From Microscillaceae bacterium (GTDB lineage: Bacteria; Bacteroidota; Bacteroidia; Cytophagales; Microscillaceae): a stretch of 64,000 nucleotides of DNA. Under the pieces are notes generated by a model that was given only the letters and a program-made list of their open reading frames with translations, did not search any database and was not told the DNA's origin. Of the stretch, positions 47,176 to 57,204 are shown piece after piece. The translations under genes and the position numbers were made by a program. The DNA is taken from the NCBI GenBank assembly GCA_025054775.1, contig JANWZA010000027.1, positions 27,287-91,286 on the forward strand, written 5' to 3'. Within the stretch, counting starts at the first letter, position 1; each line of letters begins with the position of its first letter.

Positions 47176-50100
47176 ATGTTTAAGAATATAAAAATAGGTA
47201 CTAAAATCACAGCGTTAGTTATTATAGTCGTACTTATTTCAGTATTAGCTGTTAGTCTTATTTCGTTTTATCTTAGTCGCGACTCAATTGAAAAGCGTGC
47301 TTTTGAATCGATTAACATCGTAGCAAGGCTCAAAGCCCAAAAAATAGATAACTTTATTGATAAAATTAAAGCTAGTATTTTGTTTGGAACTAAACTGAAA
47401 GCCGTACAAGAAAAAGTTGCCCAAGCTAAGGACGTTCAACCAGAAGAGGAGACTCCGTTGAAAAGATTGAACGACACTACGGGTATAAAAGGCATGGCTA
47501 ATAATCCTGCTCAAATTCAATTTGAGGAAATTCTTAATTCTATTATTAAGTTTTATCAAATCAATAATATCTACATTACCGACAAAGACGGCAAAGTCCT
47601 TTACAAAACCAATACCTCTGAAAATAACCAAATTATAGGTAGATTATTTAACGATCCTGATGGTAACACGATTGCAGTAGGCAAAGACTCACTGTATTTC
47701 AGCAATATTTATCAACGAAAAGATAAATATTTTATGCTTGCCTCTGCTCCTATTTTAGATGCTAAAGAGCAAGTAAAGGGTGTTATGATTTATGAAATTG
47801 ACATGAATTACGTTTATGCTTTGGTAAGTGATACCACAGGGCTAGGAAGCACGGGAGAAATTATTTTGGCAAAAGCCAGTGGAAACAAAGTAATTTATCT
47901 CAATCCCTTGCGTTATGATAAGAAAGCCGCACTTAAGCGTAGTGTGTTCATGGGTGAGAAACGAGGCATTCCTCTCCAACAAGCTATTAAAGGACGCCAA
48001 GGCTCAGGCTATGATATTGACTATCGCAACCAGCAAGTATTAGCTACATGGCGGTATATTCCATCTGTGGGCTGGGGTTTAGTTGTAAAAATGGATACCT
48101 CCGAAGTATATGCCCCTGTGGACAGGCTACAAGCTACTTTTGCCGTAGCAGGGTTCTCAGTTATATTTATATCTCTTATTATTGGTGTTATTTTTTCAAG
48201 GGTACTCATCAATCCACTCCTCTCTCTGAGAGAAACCGTAAACCTTCTTTCAAAAGGCATATTACCTGACAAGCTGCCTCAAACTACACAAGATGAAATA
48301 GGTGAAATGACAGGGCAGCTCAACGAATTAGTAGAAGCCCTAAAGAAAACGGCAAATTTTGCCTCACGAATTGGTGAGGGGGATTTTGACGCTAGCTTTC
48401 AACCTATTAGCGATCAAGACACCCTGGGTATGTCATTGCTTACTATGCGTGATAGTATTCAGATGGCAGCCAAAAGAGATGATGAGCGGAATTGGATTGT
48501 AACAGGCTTGGCAGAGATTGGAGATATTTTGCCCTCTATTACCAACATCCAAGAATTAGGTGATCTGGTATGCCAATACGTTACTAAAAAAATTGGAGCA
48601 GTGCAGGGAGCTTTTTATGTAGTGAATGATGAAGATGAAAATAACCTCATTATAGAAATGAATGCAAGCTTTGCCTATAACAAGAAAAAATATTTACAAG
48701 CACGCTTCCGTTTTGGGGAAGGCTTGGTAGGCCAAGCAGCTATTGAAAAAGATACTATACTCCGCACTGAAATTCCTGATGATTACATGACTATAACCTC
48801 AGGACTCTTGGGGGATAAGAAGCCAAAGTGTATTTTAATCACTCCACTAATTACAAATGAAAAGGTGTATGGTGTATTAGAATTTGCAGGGTTTGAACGT
48901 TTCGGGCAACGCGAGGTGCAATTCGTACAAGAGATTAGTGAAATTATCGCTCGTACACTCTTCAATATAAAGGTAAATGAAAATACTCGTAGACTGCTGG
49001 AAGCCTCTCAACAAATGAGTCGCGACCTGCAAATGCAACAAGAGGTGCTCCGCCAAAATGCCGAAGTTATGGAGGCTACTCAAGAAGAATTGAGGCGTGC
49101 TAACCAAAAACTAGAAGAGCAAATTGAAGAGGTACGTAAGGCTAATGATCGTATTCAACTCTTGTTAGAAAATGCTTCTGAAGTTATTACCATTTATGAA
49201 CCTAACCGAACTATCCGATATATTAGCCCTTCAGTAGAGAAAATTTTAGGCTACTCTGCCGAAGAGATGATAGGCATTGATGACTCTATCTACATTCACC
49301 CTGAAGGTAGACCCTCTTTTGAGCGAATGTTTGAACAACTTATTGCCAACCCTGATGAGAAAGTTACAATACAATTCAGCTATAAGCCCAAATTTAGTAA
49401 CAACCGTATCTGGCTAGAAGCTACAGGTACAAACCTATTAGCCGACCCTGCTATTCAAGGAATTGTTATCAATACACGCGATATTACCGAAAGACGCCTA
49501 GCAGAGAAAGAACAGCGCATGCGTGGGCAAATGCAAGCCCTTTCCGAAAATTCCCCCGATCTCATTATACGTATTAGCCGTGAAGGTAAAATATTTTATA
49601 TCAATCCAATTATTGAACTTTACACAGGTAAAAATAAGGAATTTTTCATAGGTAAAGATATTAGAGAACTTGAACTTAACGACGAGATTATCAACTCTTG
49701 GGCAGGATACCTACGTGAGGTTGCCACTAAAAATACCAAAGTAAGTAGTGAGATGAGCTTCCCCTCCATACTCGGGGAGCGAATTATGCAGGTTAATGGT
49801 ATCCCTGAATATAATGATCAAAACAACTTTGAGTCCATGTTGTTAGTCTCTCACGATATTACTGAAAGAAAAATTATAGAATTAGAAATTCAAGCAACTA
49901 ATAAAAAGATAAGAGAAAGCATCAACTATGCCAAACGCATTCAAGAAGCCATTTTACCGAGCAATGACTATATCAAAGCCATATTCCCTGACTCGTTTAT
50001 TCTTTACAAGCCTCGCGATGTAGTAAGTGGTGATTTTCCTTGGTTTACCAAGAAAGAGCATGAAGTTTATATAGCTGCTGTAGACTGTACAGGACATGGA

Positions 50101-50661
50101 GTACCAGGAGCACTTATTTCACTTATTGGTTACTTTTTGCTCAATAATATTGTAGATAGTAATGATAGTCTTTCTCCTGCTGAAATTTTAGATAAATTAG
50201 ATAATGCAGTAGTTACCACATTAAAACAAGATGAAACAGATGCTTCTACCCAAGACGGTATGGATATTGCCCTCTGCAAAATTAATCTTTTGAACAAAAC
50301 ATTAGAATATGCTGGAGCACATAGACCTATGCTCTACCTCTCTAATGGAGAACTTGAAGAGATTAAAGGTAACAAATTCCCTATTGGTGGTACCCAATAT
50401 AAAGGAAAAAGTAACTTCACTAACAATTTGATTTCTTACAAGAAGGGCGATTCGTTCTATATATTTTCAGATGGATATCCTGACCAATTTGGCGGTCCAA
50501 AAAACAAAAAACTAACTACCAAAAAGATAAAAGACGTGATACTCTTGAACCAAGGTAAAGAAATGGCAGAAATTTCTAATATGTTATTGCAAGAATTTGA
50601 AGCGTGGCGTGGGAACACTAAACAAACTGATGATGTTCTTGTAATTGGAATAAAATTTTAA
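47176..50661 (+). CDS. Membrane Cache-HAMP-GAF-PAS-PAS-SpoIIE phosphatase
   Basis: 1161 residues from the ATG at 47176 (MFKNIKIGTKITALVIIVVL); a TTG 15 bases earlier is rejected. Order: TM1 (about 10-33), periplasmic Cache region (about 35-310), TM2 (about 318-340), HAMP (about 342-395), GAF (about 438-597), coiled coil, PAS (about 656-780), PAS (about 786-905), then a PP2C-like SpoIIE phosphatase (about 914-1161). The phosphatase motifs are VVSGDFPW, VDCTGHGVPGALIS, GMDIALCKIN and IFSDGYPDQFGG, with metal-binding Asp residues present. The usual Tyr of SGDFYW is Pro. It is the SiaA-like phosphatase expected to dephosphorylate the SiaC-like protein at 51555. It has no methyl-accepting signalling domain. 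Confidence 0.92.
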   Translation: MFKNIKIGTKITALVIIVVLISVLAVSLISFYLSRDSIEKRAFESINIVARLKAQKIDNFIDKIKASILFGTKLKAVQEKVAQAKDVQPEEETPLKRLNDTTGIKGMANNPAQIQFEEILNSIIKFYQINNIYITDKDGKVLYKTNTSENNQIIGRLFNDPDGNTIAVGKDSLYFSNIYQRKDKYFMLASAPILDAKEQVKGVMIYEIDMNYVYALVSDTTGLGSTGEIILAKASGNKVIYLNPLRYDKKAALKRSVFMGEKRGIPLQQAIKGRQGSGYDIDYRNQQVLATWRYIPSVGWGLVVKMDTSEVYAPVDRLQATFAVAGFSVIFISLIIGVIFSRVLINPLLSLRETVNLLSKGILPDKLPQTTQDEIGEMTGQLNELVEALKKTANFASRIGEGDFDASFQPISDQDTLGMSLLTMRDSIQMAAKRDDERNWIVTGLAEIGDILPSITNIQELGDLVCQYVTKKIGAVQGAFYVVNDEDENNLIIEMNASFAYNKKKYLQARFRFGEGLVGQAAIEKDTILRTEIPDDYMTITSGLLGDKKPKCILITPLITNEKVYGVLEFAGFERFGQREVQFVQEISEIIARTLFNIKVNENTRRLLEASQQMSRDLQMQQEVLRQNAEVMEATQEELRRANQKLEEQIEEVRKANDRIQLLLENASEVITIYEPNRTIRYISPSVEKILGYSAEEMIGIDDSIYIHPEGRPSFERMFEQLIANPDEKVTIQFSYKPKFSNNRIWLEATGTNLLADPAIQGIVINTRDITERRLAEKEQRMRGQMQALSENSPDLIIRISREGKIFYINPIIELYTGKNKEFFIGKDIRELELNDEIINSWAGYLREVATKNTKVSSEMSFPSILGERIMQVNGIPEYNDQNNFESMLLVSHDITERKIIELEIQATNKKIRESINYAKRIQEAILPSNDYIKAIFPDSFILYKPRDVVSGDFPWFTKKEHEVYIAAVDCTGHGVPGALISLIGYFLLNNIVDSNDSLSPAEILDKLDNAVVTTLKQDETDASTQDGMDIALCKINLLNKTLEYAGAHRPMLYLSNGELEEIKGNKFPIGGTQYKGKSNFTNNLISYKKGDSFYIFSDGYPDQFGGPKNKKLTTKKIKDVILLNQGKEMAEISNMLLQEFEAWRGNTKQTDDVLVIGIKF

Positions 50662-50795
50662 CCAAAATTAGGTTTATTCAAAAAAAAATTTTAATTTATG
50701 GCGTGAAAAATCAAAATTAGAATTAGATTAAAATATTAAAGCGAAAGTTCATATGTGGTTAGCCTTTACAAAACCTTAAAATTTGTTTACAAAAT

Positions 50796-51353
50796 ATGAA
50801 GTACATCTATGAATTACACAAGACTATGGTTGCACGCAACCTTATCTTGGTGTATGAAGGTGAATTTACACAAGAAATTACAAAATCGGTCTTGGCAATG
50901 GCAGAGCGAAACATGGATGCAGCAGGCGAAGACTCTGCCGTGAAGCGGAAGGTATTTAATGTAATGGTAGAGTGCTTGCAGAATATTGTAAAGCACTCCG
51001 ATGCAATGCCCGTGGATGATAACAATGGGAAATCCACTAATTTAGCTATCTTTATTATTGGAAAGCAGGAAGATAAGTATATTATTACCTCGGGTAATTC
51101 CATTTCCAATGACAAAGTACAAATGCTCCAAGAAAGGTTAGAAACAATTAATAGCCTGGATAAAGACGGATTAAAAGAACTTTACAAAAAAATTATTAAA
51201 GAAGGCTCGCTTTCAGAAAAAGGAGGAGCAGGCTTGGGATTTGTGGATATGGCACGCAAATCAGGGCAGAAGCTACAATTTGATTTTGAACCTATTAATG
51301 ATAAAGTGTCGTTCTTTTCACTTAAAACTACTATTTATAGAAATGAGGGCTAA
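50796..51353 (+). CDS. SiaB-family protein kinase
   Basis: 185 residues of a GHKL/anti-sigma-like kinase. The N-box helix is VFNVMVECLQNIVKHSD (Glu and Asn in place), the nucleotide loop region is YIITSGNSISNDKVQML and the G2 glycine loop is EKGGAGLGFVDMARKSG. In Pseudomonas the SiaB kinase phosphorylates SiaC on a Thr while the SpoIIE-type SiaA removes the phosphate. The gene sits between the SpoIIE phosphatase and the SiaC-like gene, the arrangement expected for that switch. No membrane segment. Family membership is inferred from pattern recognition. Confidence 0.85.
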   Translation: MKYIYELHKTMVARNLILVYEGEFTQEITKSVLAMAERNMDAAGEDSAVKRKVFNVMVECLQNIVKHSDAMPVDDNNGKSTNLAIFIIGKQEDKYIITSGNSISNDKVQMLQERLETINSLDKDGLKELYKKIIKEGSLSEKGGAGLGFVDMARKSGQKLQFDFEPINDKVSFFSLKTTIYRNEG

Positions 51354-51496
51354 CATCTAAACTCGCTTGCAAAGAAATTGAAAGCGATGACTTAGTAACA
51401 TTGAACTTTTGCACAATCCTTGATCTCAATCCTTGTATTTATCTTATTAACAACCAAGTTCACGCACAAACCATTTAATATTCAAAAAAACTTACG

Positions 51497-51504
51497 TATT
51501 TTTG
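51497..51504 (+). promoter_or_regulatory. -7 element TATTTTTG
   Basis: Consensus TAnnTTTG, 50 bases upstream of the SiaC-like gene, suggesting a separate internal promoter. No clear -33 box. Confidence 0.4.
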
Positions 51505-51554
51505 TAATTAAAGCATTAAAATTGTATAACCTATCATAAAACATACGAAAAAAC

Positions 51555-51917
51555 ATGGAAGTGATAAACTACCCTGGTACAGAGGATACACCAAAAATAA
51601 TTCTTGACCGTAACAACGGCATTTTTGAGATTTCTGGACGTTCTCTCCCTGAAGACTCAGCTGAATTTTATGAACCCGTTCTGGCATGGCTAGAAGAGTA
51701 CGCAAAAAATCCTAACCCTGAAACTACTTTTATCTTTAAGTTAGAGTACTTCAATACCGCCTCTTCCAAACTTATTTTGGACATTCTCTCCAAATTAGAG
51801 TCCATCTCTAATACCACAGTAGATTGGTATTTTCACGAAGACGACGAGGATATGGAAGAAGCGGGCTGTGAGTTTTCAGAGTTAGTAGAAGTACCTTTTA
51901 GCTTCAAAAAATATTAG
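51555..51917 (+). CDS. SiaC-family phospho-switch protein (DUF1987)
   Basis: 120 residues. The core IILDRNNGIFEISGRSLPED and FIFKLEYFNTASSKLILDIL matches the SiaC/DUF1987 family. The Thr of the FNTASSK motif is residue 68, the same number as the phosphorylated Thr of the Pseudomonas aeruginosa protein as I recall it. The unphosphorylated form in that system activates a diguanylate cyclase, SiaD; no GGDEF protein is present here, so the output is open. It is soluble and cytoplasmic. The following gene is the large ABC transporter. Confidence 0.88.
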   Translation: MEVINYPGTEDTPKIILDRNNGIFEISGRSLPEDSAEFYEPVLAWLEEYAKNPNPETTFIFKLEYFNTASSKLILDILSKLESISNTTVDWYFHEDDEDMEEAGCEFSELVEVPFSFKKY

Positions 51918-52039
51918 TTTAATGAATATGCAATAAAATAAAAAAGTTTATCCTTAATTTTAATGCACATCTTTTTAGTACTAACCGAAACAGACTATCT
52001 TTTCACTAAAAACCTGAGTCCTTTGGGCTGTTTAATTGT

Positions 52040-55000
52040 ATGAGTGAAGAAATTCTGAACGCACATACACAGCTGTTTGCATTAATTACCAAACAAGATG
52101 GAGGGGCTTCTGAAGTAGAGCGAGAGTTTGCCATTCGCTTTTTTCAGGAGCGCCTAGACCAAGAATCTGTAAAGAAATATACCAAACTTTTTGAGGAAGT
52201 AGCTCAATACGGGCAGGTACTAGAGGTGGCCCCTATGTCGGTAAAAGAGTCAGTAAAAGTACTCAAATTCTGCAAAGAAATTAATCAAACCCTTGAGCAA
52301 AAACAAAAAGTATTGGTATTAGTAAAATTGCTTGAATTGGTAATTGCAGATAAAAAGAAAGCCCTAAGCCCCCAAAAACGTGGAGTAATAGATGCAGTAT
52401 CGCAAGCATTTAATCTTCCTAAGGAGGAATTCAAACTTATTGAGAAATACGTATTAAGCCAAGACTCTAAGCCACTTAATTCCCCTAATATTCTCATAGC
52501 CAGTAGTACCCCCCCTGAAGGAACTGAGAACAAATATATTCACGTAGAAAATTTAGATGGTGAATTTATTTTCATGCGGGTTCCGAGCGTGGATATGTAC
52601 TTTGTAAAGTACAATGGGCAGCAAGACCAAACCATGAATGGCTTTCCTATTAACGCCCACCAAGTATATCAATTCTCTAATGGTAGTACCATACGTACCC
52701 ACGGCGGAGCAGTACTATATTACAGCGATATTATTAGTAACTTTTTAAGTGAAACCACTGCCATCAAACTCTCCTTTAATGCTTTTAATATAGAATTTAG
52801 ATTCCCTAATGGTACTATTGGACTACACAGTACAAATATTTTTGAAGGCCCTGGTAAACTTATCGGCATCATGGGTGGGAGTGGAGCCGGTAAAACTACT
52901 CTACTTAATGTATTAGCAGGGCTTGAAAAACCTTCAAAAGGCAAAGTTGTTATTAATGGCTATGATTTACACAAAGATAAGAAGCAAGTAAAAGGAGTTA
53001 TTGGCTATGTGGCTCAAGATGATTTGTTGATTGAGGAACTAACAGTGTACCAAAACCTCTACTACAATGCTAAATTGTGTTTCAAAGGCTTATCTGAAAA
53101 AGAAATTGATGAGCGGGTAATGAAAACGCTCAAAGATTTAGGGCTAGACCATATTAAAGATATTAGAGTGGGTAATGTGCTTAATAAGAAAATTAGTGGC
53201 GGGCAAAGAAAACGCCTTAACATTGCCTTAGAACTTATTCGTGAGCCTGCTGTCATGTTTGTAGATGAACCCACCTCAGGGCTATCCTCTCGTGATTCAG
53301 AAAACGTAATAGATTTGCTTAAAGAATTGTCTCTAAAAGGAAAATTGATTTTTGTGGTAATTCACCAGCCCTCGTCTGATATTTACAAGATGTTTGACAA
53401 GATGATTTTTTTAGACAAAGGCGGCTATCAAATCTATTATGGCAATCCTATTAATGCAGTTATTTATTTCAAAACAGCTACCAACCAAATAGATAAAGAT
53501 CGTGGGCAATGTCCTACCTGTGGGAATGTAAACCCCGAACAAATTTTTAATATTATTGAGGCTGAGGTTGTCAATGAATACGGGCAATTTATCGGTAAAA
53601 GGAAAACAACCCCCCAGCAATGGCACGAACGCTTTAATGAAGAGTTTGAAGGAAAACTTGTTCCCGTAGAAGAGGTAAAAGATAACCCTCCAGTCTCTTT
53701 GAATGTGCCTAATAGATTCGTACAAACAGCTATTTTTACTATAAGAGATTTTCTAGCCAAAATTAGTAACACACAATATTTGCTTCTCAATCTTCTAGAA
53801 GCCCCGATTTTGGCTGTTTTAATGTCTTATATTATCCGCTTCCAAAACGACCCCGCTACTAATGGAGAGGAATATATGTTTAGATATAACGACAATGTAC
53901 CTGCTTATATGCTTATCTGCATTATTATCGCGTTATTTATGGGGCTTACTGTAAGTGCAGAAGAAATTATTAAAGACCGGAAAATACAAAAACGAGAGGC
54001 ATTTCTTAATCTAAGTCGGACAAGTTATTTATTCTCTAAACTTATCATTTTATTCACACTCTCCGCTATCCAGACTTTTAGTTTTGTACTCATAGGGAAT
54101 CTTATTTTAGAAATCAAAGGTGAATTATGGAGTTATTGGTTAGTCTTGTTTTCAGCTTCTTGTTTTGCTAATGTATTAGGGCTAAACATCTCCTCTACCT
54201 TCAACTCTGTTATTACAATTTATATTACCATTCCCTTGCTACTTATTCCACAGATGATTTTGAGTGGATTGATTTTTAGGTATGAAAAAATGAACAAAAC
54301 CATAAGTGAAATCGGGAAGGTACCTCTTGTTGCTGATTTTATGACCTCACGCTGGGCATTTGAAGCCATAGCTGTTACGCATTTCAAAAATAACTTATAT
54401 GAAATAGATTATTATGATTTGGAACAAAAAGAGAGCTATAACCGTGTAAAAGACCAGTTTTGGGTACCCATGTTGCAAGCAAAAGTACAACAGGTACTTA
54501 ATAACCTCAACAAAGAAAAAAAGAATGACTCTATTCGCAAGCGGATAGAGTCTGACTTAGAGCTTATCAAGAATGAAATCAAATATACCAAAGCTCATCT
54601 CCAATTTCTGAAAGGTGTAGATTTAGAAAAAGACCTTACTACTAAAAAATTTAATGCTGATATTGCTCAAAAAATTACAACTTATTTAGACTCTGCCAAA
54701 GCAAAATTTGTAGAAGAGCTAAACAAAGCCAGTGAAAAGAAAGAAAAACTAATTGCTGCATTTGAAAAAGTAGATAAATCATATAAAGTTACAGAATACA
54801 AAAATAAATATTATAATGAAGGGTTAGCAGCACTAGTACGAAATTTAGACACCAAAGAACCTATGGTCGAACATAAAGGTAGGTTATACCAACAAATAGA
54901 TCCTATTTATCATATTCCTAACGTAGAAGAATTAAGTTGGTGGAATTATAGAACACATTTTTTCGCTCCTAAAAAACATTTCTTTGGGCAGCTTTTTGAT

Positions 55001-55126
55001 ACCTACTTCTTCAATATTGTTGTCATTTGGTTGCTAACTTTTGTATTGTATGTTACCTTATATTTTGATTTCTTTAAAAAAGTCGGTATTCTTTTTACAA
55101 AGCTACCCATCAAGCTAAAAAAATAG
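52040..55126 (+). CDS. Large ABCG-like transporter with TerB-like and FHA-like N-terminal regions
   Basis: 1028 residues. Residues 1-150 are helical with the pattern of a TerB-like domain; about 165-245 (ENKYIHVENLDGEFIFMRVP, INAHQVYQFSNGSTIR) look FHA-like. An ABC ATPase follows: Walker A GGSGAGKT at 279-286, signature ISGGQRKRL, Walker B VMFVDEPTSGL. A CPTCG Cys pair (about 493-498) follows the nucleotide-binding domain. The membrane part (about 580-750) has five to six helices of the ABC-2/ABCG type, then a long charged coiled coil (about 820-930) and a last helix (about 990-1010). One polypeptide carries one ATPase and one membrane domain, so it should dimerise. The FHA-like region suggests docking to a phospho-Thr. 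Substrate unknown. Confidence 0.85.
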   Translation: MSEEILNAHTQLFALITKQDGGASEVEREFAIRFFQERLDQESVKKYTKLFEEVAQYGQVLEVAPMSVKESVKVLKFCKEINQTLEQKQKVLVLVKLLELVIADKKKALSPQKRGVIDAVSQAFNLPKEEFKLIEKYVLSQDSKPLNSPNILIASSTPPEGTENKYIHVENLDGEFIFMRVPSVDMYFVKYNGQQDQTMNGFPINAHQVYQFSNGSTIRTHGGAVLYYSDIISNFLSETTAIKLSFNAFNIEFRFPNGTIGLHSTNIFEGPGKLIGIMGGSGAGKTTLLNVLAGLEKPSKGKVVINGYDLHKDKKQVKGVIGYVAQDDLLIEELTVYQNLYYNAKLCFKGLSEKEIDERVMKTLKDLGLDHIKDIRVGNVLNKKISGGQRKRLNIALELIREPAVMFVDEPTSGLSSRDSENVIDLLKELSLKGKLIFVVIHQPSSDIYKMFDKMIFLDKGGYQIYYGNPINAVIYFKTATNQIDKDRGQCPTCGNVNPEQIFNIIEAEVVNEYGQFIGKRKTTPQQWHERFNEEFEGKLVPVEEVKDNPPVSLNVPNRFVQTAIFTIRDFLAKISNTQYLLLNLLEAPILAVLMSYIIRFQNDPATNGEEYMFRYNDNVPAYMLICIIIALFMGLTVSAEEIIKDRKIQKREAFLNLSRTSYLFSKLIILFTLSAIQTFSFVLIGNLILEIKGELWSYWLVLFSASCFANVLGLNISSTFNSVITIYITIPLLLIPQMILSGLIFRYEKMNKTISEIGKVPLVADFMTSRWAFEAIAVTHFKNNLYEIDYYDLEQKESYNRVKDQFWVPMLQAKVQQVLNNLNKEKKNDSIRKRIESDLELIKNEIKYTKAHLQFLKGVDLEKDLTTKKFNADIAQKITTYLDSAKAKFVEELNKASEKKEKLIAAFEKVDKSYKVTEYKNKYYNEGLAALVRNLDTKEPMVEHKGRLYQQIDPIYHIPNVEELSWWNYRTHFFAPKKHFFGQLFDTYFFNIVVIWLLTFVLYVTLYFDFFKKVGILFTKLPIKLKK

Positions 55127-55176
55127 CTTTTTGAAAAAAAATATCCTGACAAAACACTATAACAAAAAAACTTTAA

Positions 55177-55184
55177 TAACTTTG
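55177..55184 (+). promoter_or_regulatory. -7 element TAACTTTG
   Basis: Consensus TAnnTTTG, 25 bases before the lipoprotein ATG. Confidence 0.45.
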
Positions 55185-55209
55185 TGCAAAAAGTAAAAAC
55201 ACATTAGAT

Positions 55210-56118
55210 ATGAAAAAAATAATTCTCATTTTTACTTTCTTGATATTCATAATCGCCTCATGTGGTGATGATAAAGCTAAAAATAGAGCTGTCGTTGCTG
55301 ATACCCTAGATAAAAAGGAAAGTAAAGCAACACCTGGTATCTCTATGGATGTATTAAGCGATATAGTGAAGTCTATCCCCTCACCTTTGGAAATTTCTTT
55401 TCTTATTAAAGATTTAGGTGTGAAGTATGATAAACAGCTGCTTAATTCTACTGAAAGAATATCGAGCTATAATACCAACTTCAAACAGGCTCTTAATTTG
55501 GGAATTTATAGTACTGATTTAGGTTATGCTAATATCTACGGACAAACCCAAGATGCACTCCTTTACTTAAACGCCATTAAAGAAATGGCTGAAGGATTGA
55601 ATATTGGGCAATTTTTTGACTTTAATACAATAAAAAAATTAGCAACCAGTAGTGGAAATTTAGACTCTCTGCTCCTAGTAACCAATACTAATTTGGAAAG
55701 AATAAACGAACACCTCCAACAAAAAAACAGAGCCGACCTTACTATACTCATCCTTACAGGAGGCTGGTTAGAAGCCCTGTTCCTCACCTGCGAAGTAGCC
55801 AAAAAACAATCAAGTGAGCTCTTGAATACACGTATCGGTGAGCAGAAAATTATCCTTGACCAACTTTTGCTTTTGCTCTCTTTTTATGAAGAACGTAACG
55901 CAAATATTAAAGAACTCATAAATGATTTGAATGAACTGCAAAAAATATACGATAACGTAAAAATATCTTATCAATACGAAGAGGCTACTACCGAAGAGGT
56001 AAATGGTATTATTGTTATCAAAGGAAATACGGAAAGTAAGGTTAATTTTTCTCCTAAAGATTTGGAAAGTATACATAGAGTATCTAGTAGTATTCGTAAG
56101 AAAGTAGTAGGTGGATAG
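55210..56118 (+). CDS. Lipoprotein of unknown function, helical
   Basis: 302 residues. The signal peptide ends in the lipobox IIASCG with the lipidated Cys at residue 18. The mature protein is mostly helical (LPSPLEISFLIKDLGVKYDK in outline; residues 58-240) with a conserved-looking segment ALNLGIYSTDLGYANIYGQT and an acidic C-terminal region. No family recognised. Its position, directly after the transporter and before a strong terminator, makes it the last gene of the block and a possible periplasmic partner. Confidence 0.8.
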   Translation: MKKIILIFTFLIFIIASCGDDKAKNRAVVADTLDKKESKATPGISMDVLSDIVKSIPSPLEISFLIKDLGVKYDKQLLNSTERISSYNTNFKQALNLGIYSTDLGYANIYGQTQDALLYLNAIKEMAEGLNIGQFFDFNTIKKLATSSGNLDSLLLVTNTNLERINEHLQQKNRADLTILILTGGWLEALFLTCEVAKKQSSELLNTRIGEQKIILDQLLLLLSFYEERNANIKELINDLNELQKIYDNVKISYQYEEATTEEVNGIIVIKGNTESKVNFSPKDLESIHRVSSSIRKKVVGG

Positions 56119-56151
56119 ATAATAAATTAATTATCCATCTTGTAGGCCAAT

Positions 56152-56202
56152 CACAAAGCTACTTTAATAGTAGGAACTATTAAAGTAGCTTTGTGGTTTT
56201 CA
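56152..56202 (+). terminator. Terminator hairpin, perfect 20-bp stem
   Basis: Arms at 56152-56171 and 56176-56195 are exact reverse complements around an AGGA loop, followed by TTTTC. It lies 33 bases after the lipoprotein stop and closes the signalling block. Confidence 0.88.
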
Positions 56203-56269
56203 ATCTTTCTTAAAAACTATATTTTGCAAGAAAATCAAATGAATATTTTTATTCTCAATGATTTTAACG

Positions 56270-56277
56270 TATTTTTG
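56270..56277 (+). promoter_or_regulatory. -7 element TATTTTTG for sucD
   Basis: Consensus TAnnTTTG, 51 bases upstream of the sucD ATG. Confidence 0.4.
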
Positions 56278-56328
56278 GCAATAAATTAAGTCTATCTTCA
56301 AACGTTTATCCAAAACTTCTAAGTCATT

Positions 56329-57204
56329 ATGAGTGTACTAGTTAATAAAAACTCTAGAGTTATTGTTCAAGGATTTACAGGTTCCGAAGGTTCGTTCCAC
56401 GCAGGGCAAATGATAGAATATGGTACACAAGTAGTAGGAGGAGTTACTCCAGGCAAGGGAGGTACTCAGCATTTAGACTGCCCTGTGTTCAATACAGTAG
56501 CCCAAGCTGTAGCTGCTACAGGAGCTAATGTATCTATTATTTTCGTGCCGCCTGCCTTCGCTGCTGATGCTATTATGGAAGCTGCTGACAGTGGAATAGA
56601 AGTAATTATTTGTATTACAGAGGGGATCCCCGTTCAAGACATGGTGAAAGTAAAAGAATTTATAAAAGGTAAAAACACACGCTTAATCGGTCCGAACTGT
56701 CCTGGAGTTATTACCCCAGAGGAGGCAAAAGTGGGGATTATGCCCGGTTTTATTTTCAAGAAAGGAACGATAGGCATTGTCTCCAAATCAGGTACACTTA
56801 CCTATGAAGCTGCTGATCAAATTGCTAAAGCAGGGCTAGGTATTTCTACGGCAATTGGTATTGGGGGAGATCCCATTATCGGTACTACTACCAAAGAAGC
56901 AGTAGAACTTTTAATGAATGATAATGAAACCGAAGGAATTGTAATGATTGGGGAGATTGGCGGAAATCTAGAAGCTGAGGCAGCTCGCTGGATTAGGGAC
57001 AATGGCAATAAAAAGCCCGTAGTTGGCTTCATTGCAGGGCAAACTGCTCCCAAAGGTAAACGTATGGGGCATGCAGGGGCTATCATCGGTGGAGCAGAAG
57101 ATACAGCGGAAGCCAAAATGCGTATTATGCAAGAGTGTGGAATTACAGTAGTGAAATCACCTGCTGAAATTGGAATTACCATGAAAAAAGTCCTCCAGTC
57201 GTAA
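56329..57204 (+). CDS. sucD: Succinyl-CoA synthetase alpha subunit
   Basis: 291 residues. It forms succinyl-CoA or succinate with ATP/GTP in the TCA cycle, as an alpha-beta enzyme. The CoA-binding fold shows [20 protein letters not shown]; the phospho-His motif is [10 protein letters not shown], and [12 protein letters not shown] is typical. Complete. The beta subunit gene sucC is not next to it, which is common in Bacteroidota. Confidence 0.97.
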   Translation: MSVLVNKNSRVIVQGFTGSEGSFHAGQMIEYGTQVVGGVTPGKGGTQHLDCPVFNTVAQAVAATGANVSIIFVPPAFAADAIMEAADSGIEVIICITEGIPVQDMVKVKEFIKGKNTRLIGPNCPGVITPEEAKVGIMPGFIFKKGTIGIVSKSGTLTYEAADQIAKAGLGISTAIGIGGDPIIGTTTKEAVELLMNDNETEGIVMIGEIGGNLEAEAARWIRDNGNKKPVVGFIAGQTAPKGKRMGHAGAIIGGAEDTAEAKMRIMQECGITVVKSPAEIGITMKKVLQS

